Positions 33,385 through 42,873 of a stretch of DNA of 64,000 bases are shown one piece after another. The first letter of the stretch is position 1. Every line of letters begins with the position of its first letter. A model generated the notes under the pieces. The model made no database searches. It was given only the letters and a program-made list of their open reading frames with translations, and was not told the origin of the DNA. Location: positions 2,240,721 through 2,304,720 of the forward strand of contig JARFXR010000001.1 in assembly GCA_029194535.1 (NCBI GenBank), given 5' to 3'. Made by a program: the position numbers and the translations under genes. Source of the DNA: Nitrospira sp. GTDB taxonomy: Bacteria; Nitrospirota; Nitrospiria; Nitrospirales; Nitrospiraceae.

Positions 33385-35547
33385 TCACGGCGATCCGACA
33401 AGAGACGGGAGCGACTCTGCGCCATGATGCGCAAACACTTCGGCCAGCCGCTGCTGCACGATGTCCGGCTTATTCAGCTTGTCTGCAAACTGCTCCAACG
33501 GAAGCAGCTTGTCTCCAACCTGAAACGACACACCTTTGACAGGATTTTGCGAGGCTCGATAGTAATGATCAGGCGTGATGATCATGGATTCGCCACCCCC
33601 CAATGAAATCAGCGCGGCGATTTCTTTTCCGCTTTGCAGATCCCAGAGGCGCACGGTGCCATCATGGCTGCCACTGATGAGAGTACGGCCGTCGGGCGCA
33701 AAGGCCAGTCCCGTGATCTTGCCTGTGTGACCTTGCAATTCCTGGGTTTGTCCGCTGGCTACATTCGACACGTTGATCGTCAGATCTTCCGCCCGTGCCT
33801 CGAATCGGCTATCTAGGCTGATGGCAACTGGCCCACGAACTGTACGCATCTCATCCATTGGGTTCTGGGCCATTTGCTTCCAATACTCCATAGACGATGG
33901 TTCGAGCGTTGCCTTCGCATTTTTGGTCGCCGTTGGTCTCACCCTGCCAGTGGAGGGGTCCCATGCCTCTTTCTCTGACATCAACGTCTGTCCATCCGGG
34001 CTAAAAGCAAGATAATTGGCGACCTTATCATCGATTTTGCGAACGACTTGACCATTCTTGATATCCAAAAGAAAAAGTCCGGCACCCATGGAGACGGCCA
34101 CCATGTGCCCATGAGGATGCACTGCGAGTGTCTGGATGATCTTCGACTGCTCCTTCAATACGGCAATCATTGCTTCTGTCGCCGCTTTCATGTCCTGAAT
34201 CTGCCGTTCCTTTTCTTCCTCAGGGATGCCCTTGATGTCACGCAACGATTTTTCCGTTTCCTCCATATTGGTTCGTTCGTACACACCCACCGCCTCAGCC
34301 TGTGGTAGGTTGATGCGGCGAGGTTCCTTATTCTCGCCGGCATCCCACACACCCAGGCGATCTCCCATTCCAAACACCAGCGATCGGCCCTTGAGGCTGT
34401 ACCGAGCCATGGAGGGTAGAAACCCTGGTTGCGAAAGGGACGGGCCCAATGTCCTTACCGACTTTCCAGTGCTTGCATCCCAGAGTCCCACAGAACCATC
34501 TGTGCAGGCTGTCACAATCGGCAAATCCTGGGTGCTCACTGCGACCGACCCGACGGGCTTGCCTTTGCCGCATTCAAATGTACGACGAATGTGGCCACTT
34601 GAAAGGTCCCACAAGATGGCATTTCCGTCTGCCATCCCGGCAAGAACGGACCGGCCAGCATCAGCCATGGCAATGTCGGTCACTCCGGAGGGTCCTGCAG
34701 CAGCGGCGAGGTGAGTCTCTTCCCCGCTGGAGAGATCTCGGAGGTAGGGCGCCGTGCCGGTAGGTTCTCCCAATACCAAGGTGCGTGAATCGCGGCTGAA
34801 ATTGATGGCCGAAGCGGGCAAGGTCGCGACCAGCTTCCAGCTACTCACCTCCCAGATTTTCGCCATGGCCTGTCCCGACAACACATCAGTCCCAGCCCAA
34901 GCCAAGTATCTGCCATCACGACTGAACCGCATCGTAGTGATGAATCCCCAGACGGACGTCATACCGGTTTCGAGTGTTTGGACCGTTCGGCTACTGGCAA
35001 CCTCCTCCACGATGAGCCGCCCTCTGCTCCCATCGCGTGGTTGGCTCACCTTCAGTCGGCCGTCTGGACTCACATCGCGAGGCGCTAACTTGGGGACATT
35101 CGGTAGCTCATGGCCGGTCAGCACATCGAATTGATAGTCTTTATCTCCTATACCTGAAACTCCAACTTTCGTGCCATCATTGCTAAACGCAACCTCATCC
35201 ACTCCCATCCCGGCGACCCCCATGAGCCTCGGAAATGTGCGCACCACTTGTCCGCTGGTTACGTCCCATAGCTTGGCAGTTCCATCAAAGGACCCAGTTA
35301 GGATGTAGCGTGCATCGGGACTCAGCGCGACCGCGCTCGTGAATCGCGCGTGGGGATGGCTAATTACCAATTCCATGCCATCGACAGAGCCCGGTAGTTT
35401 TTGGGGATGAGCGTCGCCGGTCGTAGGAGAGGTACTGGTCTGCTGGCCCGATGCTGGAGCTGGTAGACTCAGCAGAGACCCGCATCCGTACTGGATTCCG
35501 GCGGACAGCACAATGAAAGTCGCCCAGAGTATCTTTAGTTGTGTCAT
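33385..35547 (-). CDS. WD40-repeat protein with caspase-linker-like C-terminus but no caspase
   Basis: The ATG follows CGAGGAGACCGATGAA. A signal peptide or lipoprotein-like leader (ILWATFIVLSAGIQYGC) is followed by WD40 blades (ILTGSFDGTAKLWDVTSG; NAILWDLSSGHIRRTFECG; LISGSHDGTVRLWDLQSG). The last ~70 residues (DHYYRASQNPVKGVSFQVGD, FADKLNKPDIVQQRL) match the linker that in WD40-caspase fusion proteins joins the propeller to the peptidase. Here the chain ends just after, at SLVGSP. A separate caspase lies upstream in the same run (41200). Probably an extracytoplasmic scaffold or sensor. Confidence 0.82.
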   Translation of the reverse strand: MTQLKILWATFIVLSAGIQYGCGSLLSLPAPASGQQTSTSPTTGDAHPQKLPGSVDGMELVISHPHARFTSAVALSPDARYILTGSFDGTAKLWDVTSGQVVRTFPRLMGVAGMGVDEVAFSNDGTKVGVSGIGDKDYQFDVLTGHELPNVPKLAPRDVSPDGRLKVSQPRDGSRGRLIVEEVASSRTVQTLETGMTSVWGFITTMRFSRDGRYLAWAGTDVLSGQAMAKIWEVSSWKLVATLPASAINFSRDSRTLVLGEPTGTAPYLRDLSSGEETHLAAAAGPSGVTDIAMADAGRSVLAGMADGNAILWDLSSGHIRRTFECGKGKPVGSVAVSTQDLPIVTACTDGSVGLWDASTGKSVRTLGPSLSQPGFLPSMARYSLKGRSLVFGMGDRLGVWDAGENKEPRRINLPQAEAVGVYERTNMEETEKSLRDIKGIPEEEKERQIQDMKAATEAMIAVLKEQSKIIQTLAVHPHGHMVAVSMGAGLFLLDIKNGQVVRKIDDKVANYLAFSPDGQTLMSEKEAWDPSTGRVRPTATKNAKATLEPSSMEYWKQMAQNPMDEMRTVRGPVAISLDSRFEARAEDLTINVSNVASGQTQELQGHTGKITGLAFAPDGRTLISGSHDGTVRLWDLQSGKEIAALISLGGGESMIITPDHYYRASQNPVKGVSFQVGDKLLPLEQFADKLNKPDIVQQRLAEVFAHHGAESLPSLVGSP

Positions 35548-35612
35548 TTCATCGGTCTCCTCGTGAGTGCAGTGGATGTGGTTTTGATTGCCGACTTCAT
35601 TGCACCATTACA

Positions 35613-38525
35613 CTACTCCTGCATCCCATGTGCGACGAACCCGGCCCAGTAATAGGGATGAGGATAACGGGTGCGGACGTTCAGCTGCGCTGTCCGCAGC
35701 GCGACCGGTGCTGACTCTTTGCCCAAATGTGCATAGAGCTGATCCATGAGCTCGGACGTCGCTTGATCGTCAATCTCCCACAGGGTCGCAATCAACTGCG
35801 GGGCACCCGCATACATGAAGGCCCGGGTGAGCCCTAAGATTTCATCACCCGTGGCGAGTTGCCCCAACCCCGTCTCGCAGGCGCTCAAGACGACCAGATT
35901 GCCCGGTAAGCCCAGCCCAAAGATCTCCCCAGCAGTTAGAATGCCATCCTCTCCCCCACCGGGGGCCAGCAGCAATGCCGAATCCAATGGCCGCGCGGCA
36001 TTGAACTTTCCATGCGTCGCAAAATGCAGCACACTCGCTTTTGGTCCCAGCTCGCGAATCTTGATCTCTTGCGCGTCTTTGCGTTTGAGCAAGGTCGCAC
36101 TTGGTCGGCGATTCTTCACGGCGTCGCCTTCTTGCTCAGCAAAGGGCAAATCGTAGGCACTGTTGCCCAGGTCCGGATTGGCCAGCACGACCGTTGAGTC
36201 GGTCGAGGTCCGGCCCTTCTTGCCGAGGTAAGTCAAGACGGTCCCACTGGGGACGGTGATCAGCGTGAAGCGATCGGCCAGATACGACGAGCCGTCGTGC
36301 ACGGCCGCAAACGGCAGATAGTGCAACGGACCATGGGGGCTCACATAGAGCACGGGTTTGCGCACAGCGGCCAACGGTTCCTGCAGGATGCCGCGCAAGA
36401 GATCTTGCCCGGCTTGGTGGATCGCCGACAGCTCAGCACCCGTGCGTTTGGGATGTTGTTGAATCAACTGGCGAAACACTTCGACCTGGCTTTGGAGTGC
36501 AGCCCGCCCGACAGGCCGGAGCCATGCTGACACGTTTCCGTCCTGGAGAAGAAAGACAACCGTGTGAGACTCACCAACATAGAAGCCAAGCATGGCGGCC
36601 TGTCGGCCTAACTGTGCAGTAATCTCTTTGGTTGAAGCGGTGTTCACTGCCGTCAAGGAGTCGAATTCGACGGTCAAGCTCGATGGGGTAGCTGGTTGTG
36701 ATTGGCCATCAGCACCCGCAGATGAGGCGCTGTCTGCCACAAGCTGGATACCCCGCGTACTGCGCCGCAACTCTTCAATCTCGATGCGCGTCAGTCCGCT
36801 TCGCTGCACGGTCAACTCAACTTCGGCTTGTTCGCGCTGACGCTGATTAAATGCAGCCGATTCCTTTGAGGTGCGAAACTTTGGTGTGCCGGATGCCAGC
36901 ACATCGACGAAATTGCGAGACCGGGCCCGTTCCGCATACTCGAAAGCCTCGGTCGTATCTCCCGCTTCAACGAGCAAATGAATCACCCGTCCATAGACCT
37001 GCTCCTTGCCTTCCAAAAAGGCCAGTCTCGTGCCTTCCTTTCCTAGTCCCGCTCGCTCATGCTCGATGATTTCAATGGCATTCTTGTACTGATCAATAGC
37101 CAGGCGGAATTGTTTCTGGTGTTCAAAAGCCTTCCCCAAATCGCGGTGCAGGTCCAGTCGCTCATGCTCATTGAGAATCAACGGCAGAGCCCGAGCGGTC
37201 TCACCGAAGAGGCGCGCGGTTTCTAGCGATTTCAACCTGGCATACTGCAGTTCCTGCAGACTCTTTTCGACACCGGGGTTGGCAGAATTGACGATGCTGA
37301 GTGCCGTATCACGCGCGAGCCCTGGCAGCATGGAGCGTAAGGCCATTGCCGCGTAGGAGGTTCCGAGGTTGGCTCCGGCGCCCGCTAGGGCCGCGGGACC
37401 TAGGAAGCCGCTCCCAACTTGGACAACGGCACCGGCGCCTTCGATAGCAAAGGAAATTCCTGTGAGAGCGAAGCTCGCGGCCGCTTTGGCGCCGCTCGCC
37501 ATTTTGTCCTTTGTCTGCGCCCATTGCACCTTGCTGTAGTTGTCTTCTAATTCTTTTTGATAGAGCGCCACTTTCCTGAGCATGTCGTCGTACATGCGGG
37601 CGCCCTCCTCGATCTGCCCCGCTCTCATATAGGCATAGCCGAGGCGGAACCGTAGAAGCGCGCCCACCCGAGGAGACGTGGTATCGGCCACCTGTGCCCC
37701 GACGAGCGCTGCCTTCCCCGATTCAATGACAAGTGACCGCCAGGTGGCTTCATCCATGTGCCATCGCAGGGACCAGATCCGATCATGGATGAGCACAGCC
37801 TTGGCCGATTCGGACAGCGAGGGTTCCATCTGCAATGTCGTCTTCCAGAGATCTAACTCCTTCGTGGCAATGGCAACCGTTCCTTCGTTCGTCACGCGAT
37901 CGGAGTCTTGCGAACGAGTCCGCTTGAGAATGCTATCAAGCAGTATCTTCCTGTCATGAATTCTTTGTCGGATCCTCTCGATGTCTCTTGCGGCGACCTC
38001 AGCGAGAAAACTGTCGGGAAACATCGAGGCCTCCGACAAGTAACCCTTCCCCGAGGCAACGCCGGGCGTAAAGATGAACGAAAACACCAGCCGATTGGAG
38101 GGGTAGAAGGTCCCGGTGAAATAGTAACTTGCTTTACAACAATTCAGTTCTTTGAGTAGCGCTTCAGCTTCGGTATTTCTCTGGTCTGCGAGATCGAATT
38201 GCACCAATTGTGTCGTATAGATATCGGCAAGCTCATCCAGCGCATAGAGTCGGCAGACCTTTGCGACCTTGGTCGGATCTTGTTGCCACGCATCGGCGTG
38301 CGAACTGAGTTGCGCCACGTACTCGTCAAGATGTTGAACAGCACGAACCGCCCGATAGTCGAAGGCCGCCTTGACCACCGTTCGTGGGCCTGAAAGACCA
38401 ACACAACTCATCGTCAAGCCTTGGGTTTCTGGATAAAGCGTCAGCGAATCGGCCGATTCTGCCGCTGTGGTCAAGAAGAAAAGCACGCTGCCCGCGAATC
38501 CGATCCATGTCAAACGACGCATCAT
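35613..38525 (-). CDS. CHAT-domain protease with TPR-like helical region
   Basis: 970 residues with an N-terminal signal peptide (VLFFLTTAAESA). The middle is helical with TPR-like pairs (HRDLGKAFEHQKQFRLAIDQYKNAIEII). The C-terminal CHAT domain has catalytic His in VLHFATHG (His ~838) and Cys in LSACETG (Cys ~883), followed by RAFMYAGAPQLIATLWEIDD. CHAT domains are separase/caspase-related peptidases; some bacterial ones cleave pore-forming gasdermins. Export is unusual. It overlaps the upstream gene by four bases and precedes the WD40 gene by 65. Confidence 0.88.
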   Translation of the reverse strand: MMRRLTWIGFAGSVLFFLTTAAESADSLTLYPETQGLTMSCVGLSGPRTVVKAAFDYRAVRAVQHLDEYVAQLSSHADAWQQDPTKVAKVCRLYALDELADIYTTQLVQFDLADQRNTEAEALLKELNCCKASYYFTGTFYPSNRLVFSFIFTPGVASGKGYLSEASMFPDSFLAEVAARDIERIRQRIHDRKILLDSILKRTRSQDSDRVTNEGTVAIATKELDLWKTTLQMEPSLSESAKAVLIHDRIWSLRWHMDEATWRSLVIESGKAALVGAQVADTTSPRVGALLRFRLGYAYMRAGQIEEGARMYDDMLRKVALYQKELEDNYSKVQWAQTKDKMASGAKAAASFALTGISFAIEGAGAVVQVGSGFLGPAALAGAGANLGTSYAAMALRSMLPGLARDTALSIVNSANPGVEKSLQELQYARLKSLETARLFGETARALPLILNEHERLDLHRDLGKAFEHQKQFRLAIDQYKNAIEIIEHERAGLGKEGTRLAFLEGKEQVYGRVIHLLVEAGDTTEAFEYAERARSRNFVDVLASGTPKFRTSKESAAFNQRQREQAEVELTVQRSGLTRIEIEELRRSTRGIQLVADSASSAGADGQSQPATPSSLTVEFDSLTAVNTASTKEITAQLGRQAAMLGFYVGESHTVVFLLQDGNVSAWLRPVGRAALQSQVEVFRQLIQQHPKRTGAELSAIHQAGQDLLRGILQEPLAAVRKPVLYVSPHGPLHYLPFAAVHDGSSYLADRFTLITVPSGTVLTYLGKKGRTSTDSTVVLANPDLGNSAYDLPFAEQEGDAVKNRRPSATLLKRKDAQEIKIRELGPKASVLHFATHGKFNAARPLDSALLLAPGGGEDGILTAGEIFGLGLPGNLVVLSACETGLGQLATGDEILGLTRAFMYAGAPQLIATLWEIDDQATSELMDQLYAHLGKESAPVALRTAQLNVRTRYPHPYYWAGFVAHGMQE

Positions 38526-39361
38526 TGAGCCATTTCCTTCAGCGACCCATCGATCTGTTTGGCGAGGTGGCGAGCTGCTTGTGCATAGGCTTGGACGACC
38601 ACGGATCGCAATCCGTACGCTTCCATTTCAAATCTGCCCGTCCCTGCTGCTGATTCGATCTTCGCCCGGTCGTCGGCAAGGGGCAGCGAAGGCACCGTTT
38701 GCTCCATAACGTGCAAGACCGGACCTTTCCAGAGGATGTCTCCAGAATCCAATCGCACGATGGTCGCATGCATCTTGACCGTGCCGATGGCGCGAGAGAG
38801 GGCACCGTTCGACACATCGTCGGCATTGATCCGTCGTTCCCTATAGAAGTCCTTGAGGGGCCACACCGTGCAATCAGCCCGCGTGATGACTGTGAGAATC
38901 GCCGCCTTCGCCCCCGCCTTCCTGGCCTCTGCGAGAGAGGGATGGGAGGAAACGGACAATCCGGTAAATCGCAAGGACACCAGCAACAAATCTGCCGGAG
39001 GAAGGATGCGCTGACTGGGTTGGTAGACCCAGTATTTTCCCTGCTCACATGCGAATTCCTCCGGTAAAGACATAAGGATCGGATCTCCCTCACAGCGCGC
39101 CACGGTGATCATTGGTTCAACCAACGCGACCGGAATGAGCCGATGCCCGGGCGCAATAAGGGGTGAAAACTCCAGTTCGGTGTCGTAGGCACGTTCCTTC
39201 CTTTTTACCTCCTCCGCAATCGCTGCTTGCTGCTGCGCCTCCCGCTGTGCTTTGTAATACTGCTCAATCGGATCGCTGGTGCAGCCGCCCAAGATGAGGC
39301 TAATCAAACCGATTATCGTAGTACCTGTTAATGAACACCCGAGACCTACAATGGTCTTCAC
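38522..39361 (-). CDS. Lipoprotein of unknown function upstream of CHAT gene
   Basis: A GTG start with GGAAGGTGCATAG upstream. Lipobox LILGGC (lipid Cys ~27), then a charged helix (AQREAQQQAAIAEEVKRKER), then a domain with several Cys and 'GTVKMHATIVRLDSGDILWKGP'. The stop overlaps the CHAT start (ATGA), so the two are translationally coupled and may form a complex at the outer membrane. No family recognised. Confidence 0.72.
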   Translation of the reverse strand: MKTIVGLGCSLTGTTIIGLISLILGGCTSDPIEQYYKAQREAQQQAAIAEEVKRKERAYDTELEFSPLIAPGHRLIPVALVEPMITVARCEGDPILMSLPEEFACEQGKYWVYQPSQRILPPADLLLVSLRFTGLSVSSHPSLAEARKAGAKAAILTVITRADCTVWPLKDFYRERRINADDVSNGALSRAIGTVKMHATIVRLDSGDILWKGPVLHVMEQTVPSLPLADDRAKIESAAGTGRFEMEAYGLRSVVVQAYAQAARHLAKQIDGSLKEMAQ

Positions 39362-39487
39362 CTATGCACCTTCCACTTTGGACAGGATGCCATCGCTGGT
39401 TAACGCCTCTTCATTTGGCTTCCATAAATCGCATCCTTAATGCGGCCCCATGCCTCTTATTGGTAGCCTCGCAAGCGAAAGAGCTGA

Positions 39488-41146
39488 TTAGTCTTTGTTT
39501 GACTGGCCCGCCACCTCAGCGAACATGGTCTGCACGGGTTGTAGATATTGCTTGTGGAGATCCTCACCATCCGTCAATAACACGCCGCCACTTCCTTCTG
39601 TCCCTGAGACGGCGGTGAACACCGTCACCCATACCCGTTTGCCGTGCTGGTTCATAAACACCCCGGTCGATGATGCAACTGTTTTAAAGTCCTCTCTCGT
39701 GATCGGCCCTTCGAGGCGTCCGTCTTTCAAACTCGCGATCATTTCTTGAACAGCCTCATCATGAAACGGGCCGGCGGAAGAAGTGGTCTGTTCTGAATCG
39801 GCGATCTGCACAAGAACAGTGCGGCCGACAGGCACCTCGGGAGGAAGAAACGTCGTGATCTTTTCCGTGGGATTGTATTCAGCCTTCCAATGCGACGGCA
39901 GTGTGACTCTGAGAGGTCCTGGTGACGATGTTGAGAGGCCGGCAGTGCGATCGGGAGGAGGGGGACTTCCGTTCCCGAGCATGGCTCTTACAGCCGGCAG
40001 ATAAGCTTTGTGTAAATCTTCGCCGTCGGACATGAAGAGGAAAAATTGCCACTCGGTTGATGAAAGCAAATGGGCAACGGTCACCCACCACTGCTTCCCG
40101 TCAGGCAAGATGAATACTCCTGTGGAGGCAGGTGTGTGTCCGTGCGTCTCCCGGCTCATCGCTCTCTCAACTCGCCACCCTTGCGAGACGTAATTCTTGA
40201 CCGTTTCCTGCACTGCGCGGTCATGAAACTGAGAGGGGAATCGTGCCACATCAGGATTGGGAAGACGTTGTGGATCAGTGATGGCGACTGCGGCCGCACG
40301 ATTCCTCGGAAGATCGGAGGGAACGAGATTCGTCCTCTTTTCAACGTGGTCTCGCTGGCTCTTCCAGCCGGGAGGCGCTTCAATTTTAGGCAACCGTACC
40401 ACGGGCGTGGACGGCGCTCCTGCGAAGGAGCCGCCGCCTTGACGAACAAGGAGCGTGCGATTCACATGGATGGTCCCAAAATCCATGTCACCGCGCGCAT
40501 TGCCATGTATGTAAAAGAAAAGACGGGTCACGTGTCCATTTGCATACTGTAACGTGAGCGTATGATTCTTGATGTTATAGGTTCCCGGGCCGGGCCGAGG
40601 TTCATCTTTGTACATGCGAAGTCCCACCAGCTTCGTCTCCGTAAGACCAGCCACGATTCCCCTATCCACAAAACGCCCATCTGGTGTAAACGCGATTCCT
40701 GTCGCGAGACCGGCAGGTTGGTAGGTACCGTCTAACTTGAATCCATCGCAGTTCGGCTGGCGCGTGGCCCGTCCCACGTCACCATAGTTGAGGGTATCCC
40801 CTTCTCGGCCTATGGCCTGTTCGCTGCCGTCGGTATATCGAAGAGCCACTGCGTCGCTCTGCACCAAGTAGCGTCCGGTTTTGACGTCATCCGTTTTCTC
40901 CATCTGATCATAACCAGACGATCCATATCCCTCATAAAATGTCCCACCCGGAGCTAGATAGAGGTATTGTTCATTGAAGTGGTGCCCTAGAACTTTGTAT
41001 GGGCCTCCTCCTGCAAAGGATTTTCCGACATAGAGGCCGGCAACCGCTTCAGTCTCGGCAGCGGACGCTCGACAGAGTGATGTTTGAAATGCCACCAACA
41101 GCAGCGCTGTGGTAGTGATCAGCAGGTTCCGACCATTGATTGACAT
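39488..41146 (-). CDS. Exported protein with two tandem copies of an unknown domain
   Basis: 552 residues with a signal peptide ending ASA. The first ~230 residues contain a beta-rich, lipocalin-like part (YVGKSFAGGGPYKV...GTYNIKNHTLTLQYANGH). Two similar ~130-residue units follow: 'PPGWKSQRDHVEKRTNLVPS...FHDRAVQETV...STGVFI...SDGEDLHKAYL' and 'PSHWKAEYNPTEKITTFLPP...FHDEAVQEMI...STGVFM...TDGEDLHKQYL'. Shared marks are FHD-x-AVQE, STGVF, WVTV and DGEDLHK-x-YL. Function unknown. Confidence 0.75.
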   Translation of the reverse strand: MSINGRNLLITTTALLLVAFQTSLCRASAAETEAVAGLYVGKSFAGGGPYKVLGHHFNEQYLYLAPGGTFYEGYGSSGYDQMEKTDDVKTGRYLVQSDAVALRYTDGSEQAIGREGDTLNYGDVGRATRQPNCDGFKLDGTYQPAGLATGIAFTPDGRFVDRGIVAGLTETKLVGLRMYKDEPRPGPGTYNIKNHTLTLQYANGHVTRLFFYIHGNARGDMDFGTIHVNRTLLVRQGGGSFAGAPSTPVVRLPKIEAPPGWKSQRDHVEKRTNLVPSDLPRNRAAAVAITDPQRLPNPDVARFPSQFHDRAVQETVKNYVSQGWRVERAMSRETHGHTPASTGVFILPDGKQWWVTVAHLLSSTEWQFFLFMSDGEDLHKAYLPAVRAMLGNGSPPPPDRTAGLSTSSPGPLRVTLPSHWKAEYNPTEKITTFLPPEVPVGRTVLVQIADSEQTTSSAGPFHDEAVQEMIASLKDGRLEGPITREDFKTVASSTGVFMNQHGKRVWVTVFTAVSGTEGSGGVLLTDGEDLHKQYLQPVQTMFAEVAGQSNKD

Positions 41147-41199
41147 AGCCGCCCCCTTCTGGGCAGTCGCCGATTCGATTCTCGAGACTGCCCATGAAT

Positions 41200-42846
41200 C
41201 TATCTTCCATACGGATGCGGGTACGTCCTGTATGGAGAAGGAAATGCAGGATATGGCCTCGTCTGGATACTGCCACCGGAAAGTTGTGCCTCCTTCAATC
41301 TGTTCAGATTCATCGCGGTCACGGTGTTGAGCTCTTGACCCTCTGGACCGAAATACCCTTCCCGATCCAACCGGTAACGTCCGGAACTCAGCGTGGGGAG
41401 ATAGACGCGCATCTCCTGCACTTCAATCTCCGGGAGTTCCCTTCCATTGATAAAGACTCTTGTCGCGCCACGCGAGGCATCGGCTTTCAGATTCCCTGGA
41501 AACGTTTCCTTTTTTTTGATAAAGCCCAACAGCTTTTCCGAGGACACGCGACCGAAACGATCATATTTTTTGAGGGATGATTTTCCACTTGGCGGTTCAC
41601 CCTCTCGACCCCACAAGCCGGATATTTCATCGAACCAATAGCGCCCGCCGGTAAGACTTTGAAGGCCGGCCTCGCGAAACGCCTCGATCCAACCTTCATC
41701 CAGAACCACGTCGTTCACAACGATCAGTTCCTGCTCTCTACGTCCAGGGATATCCGCACTGCCCGGCGTTCGTTGTGGAGGCAGCCTCGCCACGTCTTGA
41801 CTCGACGGTGACAGCGCGTCATTGACGGACGAACTTAAGCTGTCGAATCGTCGCCTCGGTCGATCAACAGAAGGCGCATACGCTTCAGGCGTCGGTGACT
41901 GCACTCCACTCTGATCGACTGTCGGTCTGCCATGAGCCGTCGCAAAGAACACGAACTCACCCTTCTCTGATGACAAGGTCCAAATTTCTGGCCTCTGTTG
42001 GTGCCCTCGCATTTGTGCTTCAGAAAATACTCGGCTATCCAGGTAGGTATACAGTTCGGACGCCGGAATGATTCCGTCATCGTTGAGATCGGCCAAACCT
42101 TCTGTCAGCCCCTTTAATAGAAAGGCCGTGAAGAGACCATGCCCGCCTTCTGAAGCTTCGAGGGCCTCCTGGTCGGCGCCACCAGCCGTGATCAATTGCC
42201 GCCCTCGTTCGCGCGTGATCTGTTTCACATAAGCCTCACTCGTCCTGGGTAGCGCACGAGTCTGCTGTCCTGCCACCCCGCCATAGCAGGCGTCCACGAG
42301 AAAGAGCACATGCTTGGCTGACAGCGCATCAGCAAGTTCCTTCACAACGCCCATGCTGATGCCCGTGCCCGGAATATTTTCCAATTCTCCATCCACCGGC
42401 AAAAGATAGCCCATGGTGCGACTGTCCTCGACCTTGTCGTCCTGTCCGTGGCCCGCGTAATACACCACAACCCGGTCGTCCTTCCCTGTGCGCTGCCGCA
42501 ACTTCGTTCTCAACTCCGTGTTGATGGCCCGTTCGGTCGCCTCCCCATTAAGGAGAAGTTTCACTTCATATCCGCGCCGCTCCAATTCCTCCCCTATAGC
42601 TCGGGCGTCCGCCACGGCATACTTGAGTTTGGGAATTTGTGGATCCCTGTACTCGTCGATGCCGATCACCACTGCCCATGACCTCCCGGTTTGCGCAGCC
42701 ACATACTCGGCCGGCGACTTGCCATCGACGACATTTATCTTGCGGGTTGTCTCCGATTCAGAATGCGCAGGTGCGGTATTGAAGAGAAGAAGCACGAGGC
42801 TGCCTCTGGAGAAAAAATGTCTCAACTTCCCAGGCCGACAATTCAA
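41200..42846 (-). CDS. Secreted caspase-like (C14) peptidase
   Basis: A TTG start fits the ribosome site AGAGGAGTTTCCGTC; a hydrophobic leader follows. The caspase domain starts SWAVVIGIDEYRD (~57) and has catalytic His in VYYAGHGQDD (His 133) and Cys in VDACYGG (Cys 187). The C-terminal region adds a short PEGA-like beta domain (VFINGRELPEIEVQEMRVYL) and a final Tyr/Pro-rich stretch. Bacterial caspase homologues with this His-Cys pair commonly prefer Arg or Lys, which would suit the Arg-Gly motifs here. The specificity of this enzyme is not shown. Confidence 0.88.
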   Translation of the reverse strand: MNCRPGKLRHFFSRGSLVLLLFNTAPAHSESETTRKINVVDGKSPAEYVAAQTGRSWAVVIGIDEYRDPQIPKLKYAVADARAIGEELERRGYEVKLLLNGEATERAINTELRTKLRQRTGKDDRVVVYYAGHGQDDKVEDSRTMGYLLPVDGELENIPGTGISMGVVKELADALSAKHVLFLVDACYGGVAGQQTRALPRTSEAYVKQITRERGRQLITAGGADQEALEASEGGHGLFTAFLLKGLTEGLADLNDDGIIPASELYTYLDSRVFSEAQMRGHQQRPEIWTLSSEKGEFVFFATAHGRPTVDQSGVQSPTPEAYAPSVDRPRRRFDSLSSSVNDALSPSSQDVARLPPQRTPGSADIPGRREQELIVVNDVVLDEGWIEAFREAGLQSLTGGRYWFDEISGLWGREGEPPSGKSSLKKYDRFGRVSSEKLLGFIKKKETFPGNLKADASRGATRVFINGRELPEIEVQEMRVYLPTLSSGRYRLDREGYFGPEGQELNTVTAMNLNRLKEAQLSGGSIQTRPYPAFPSPYRTYPHPYGR

Positions 42847-42873
42847 GACGGAAACTCCTCTTCTACCGTGAAG

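Noticed and set aside
35613..38525. Long plus-strand frames antisense to the CHAT and caspase genes
   Set aside because: They are shadows of GC-rich coding sequence with no start context or family resemblance.
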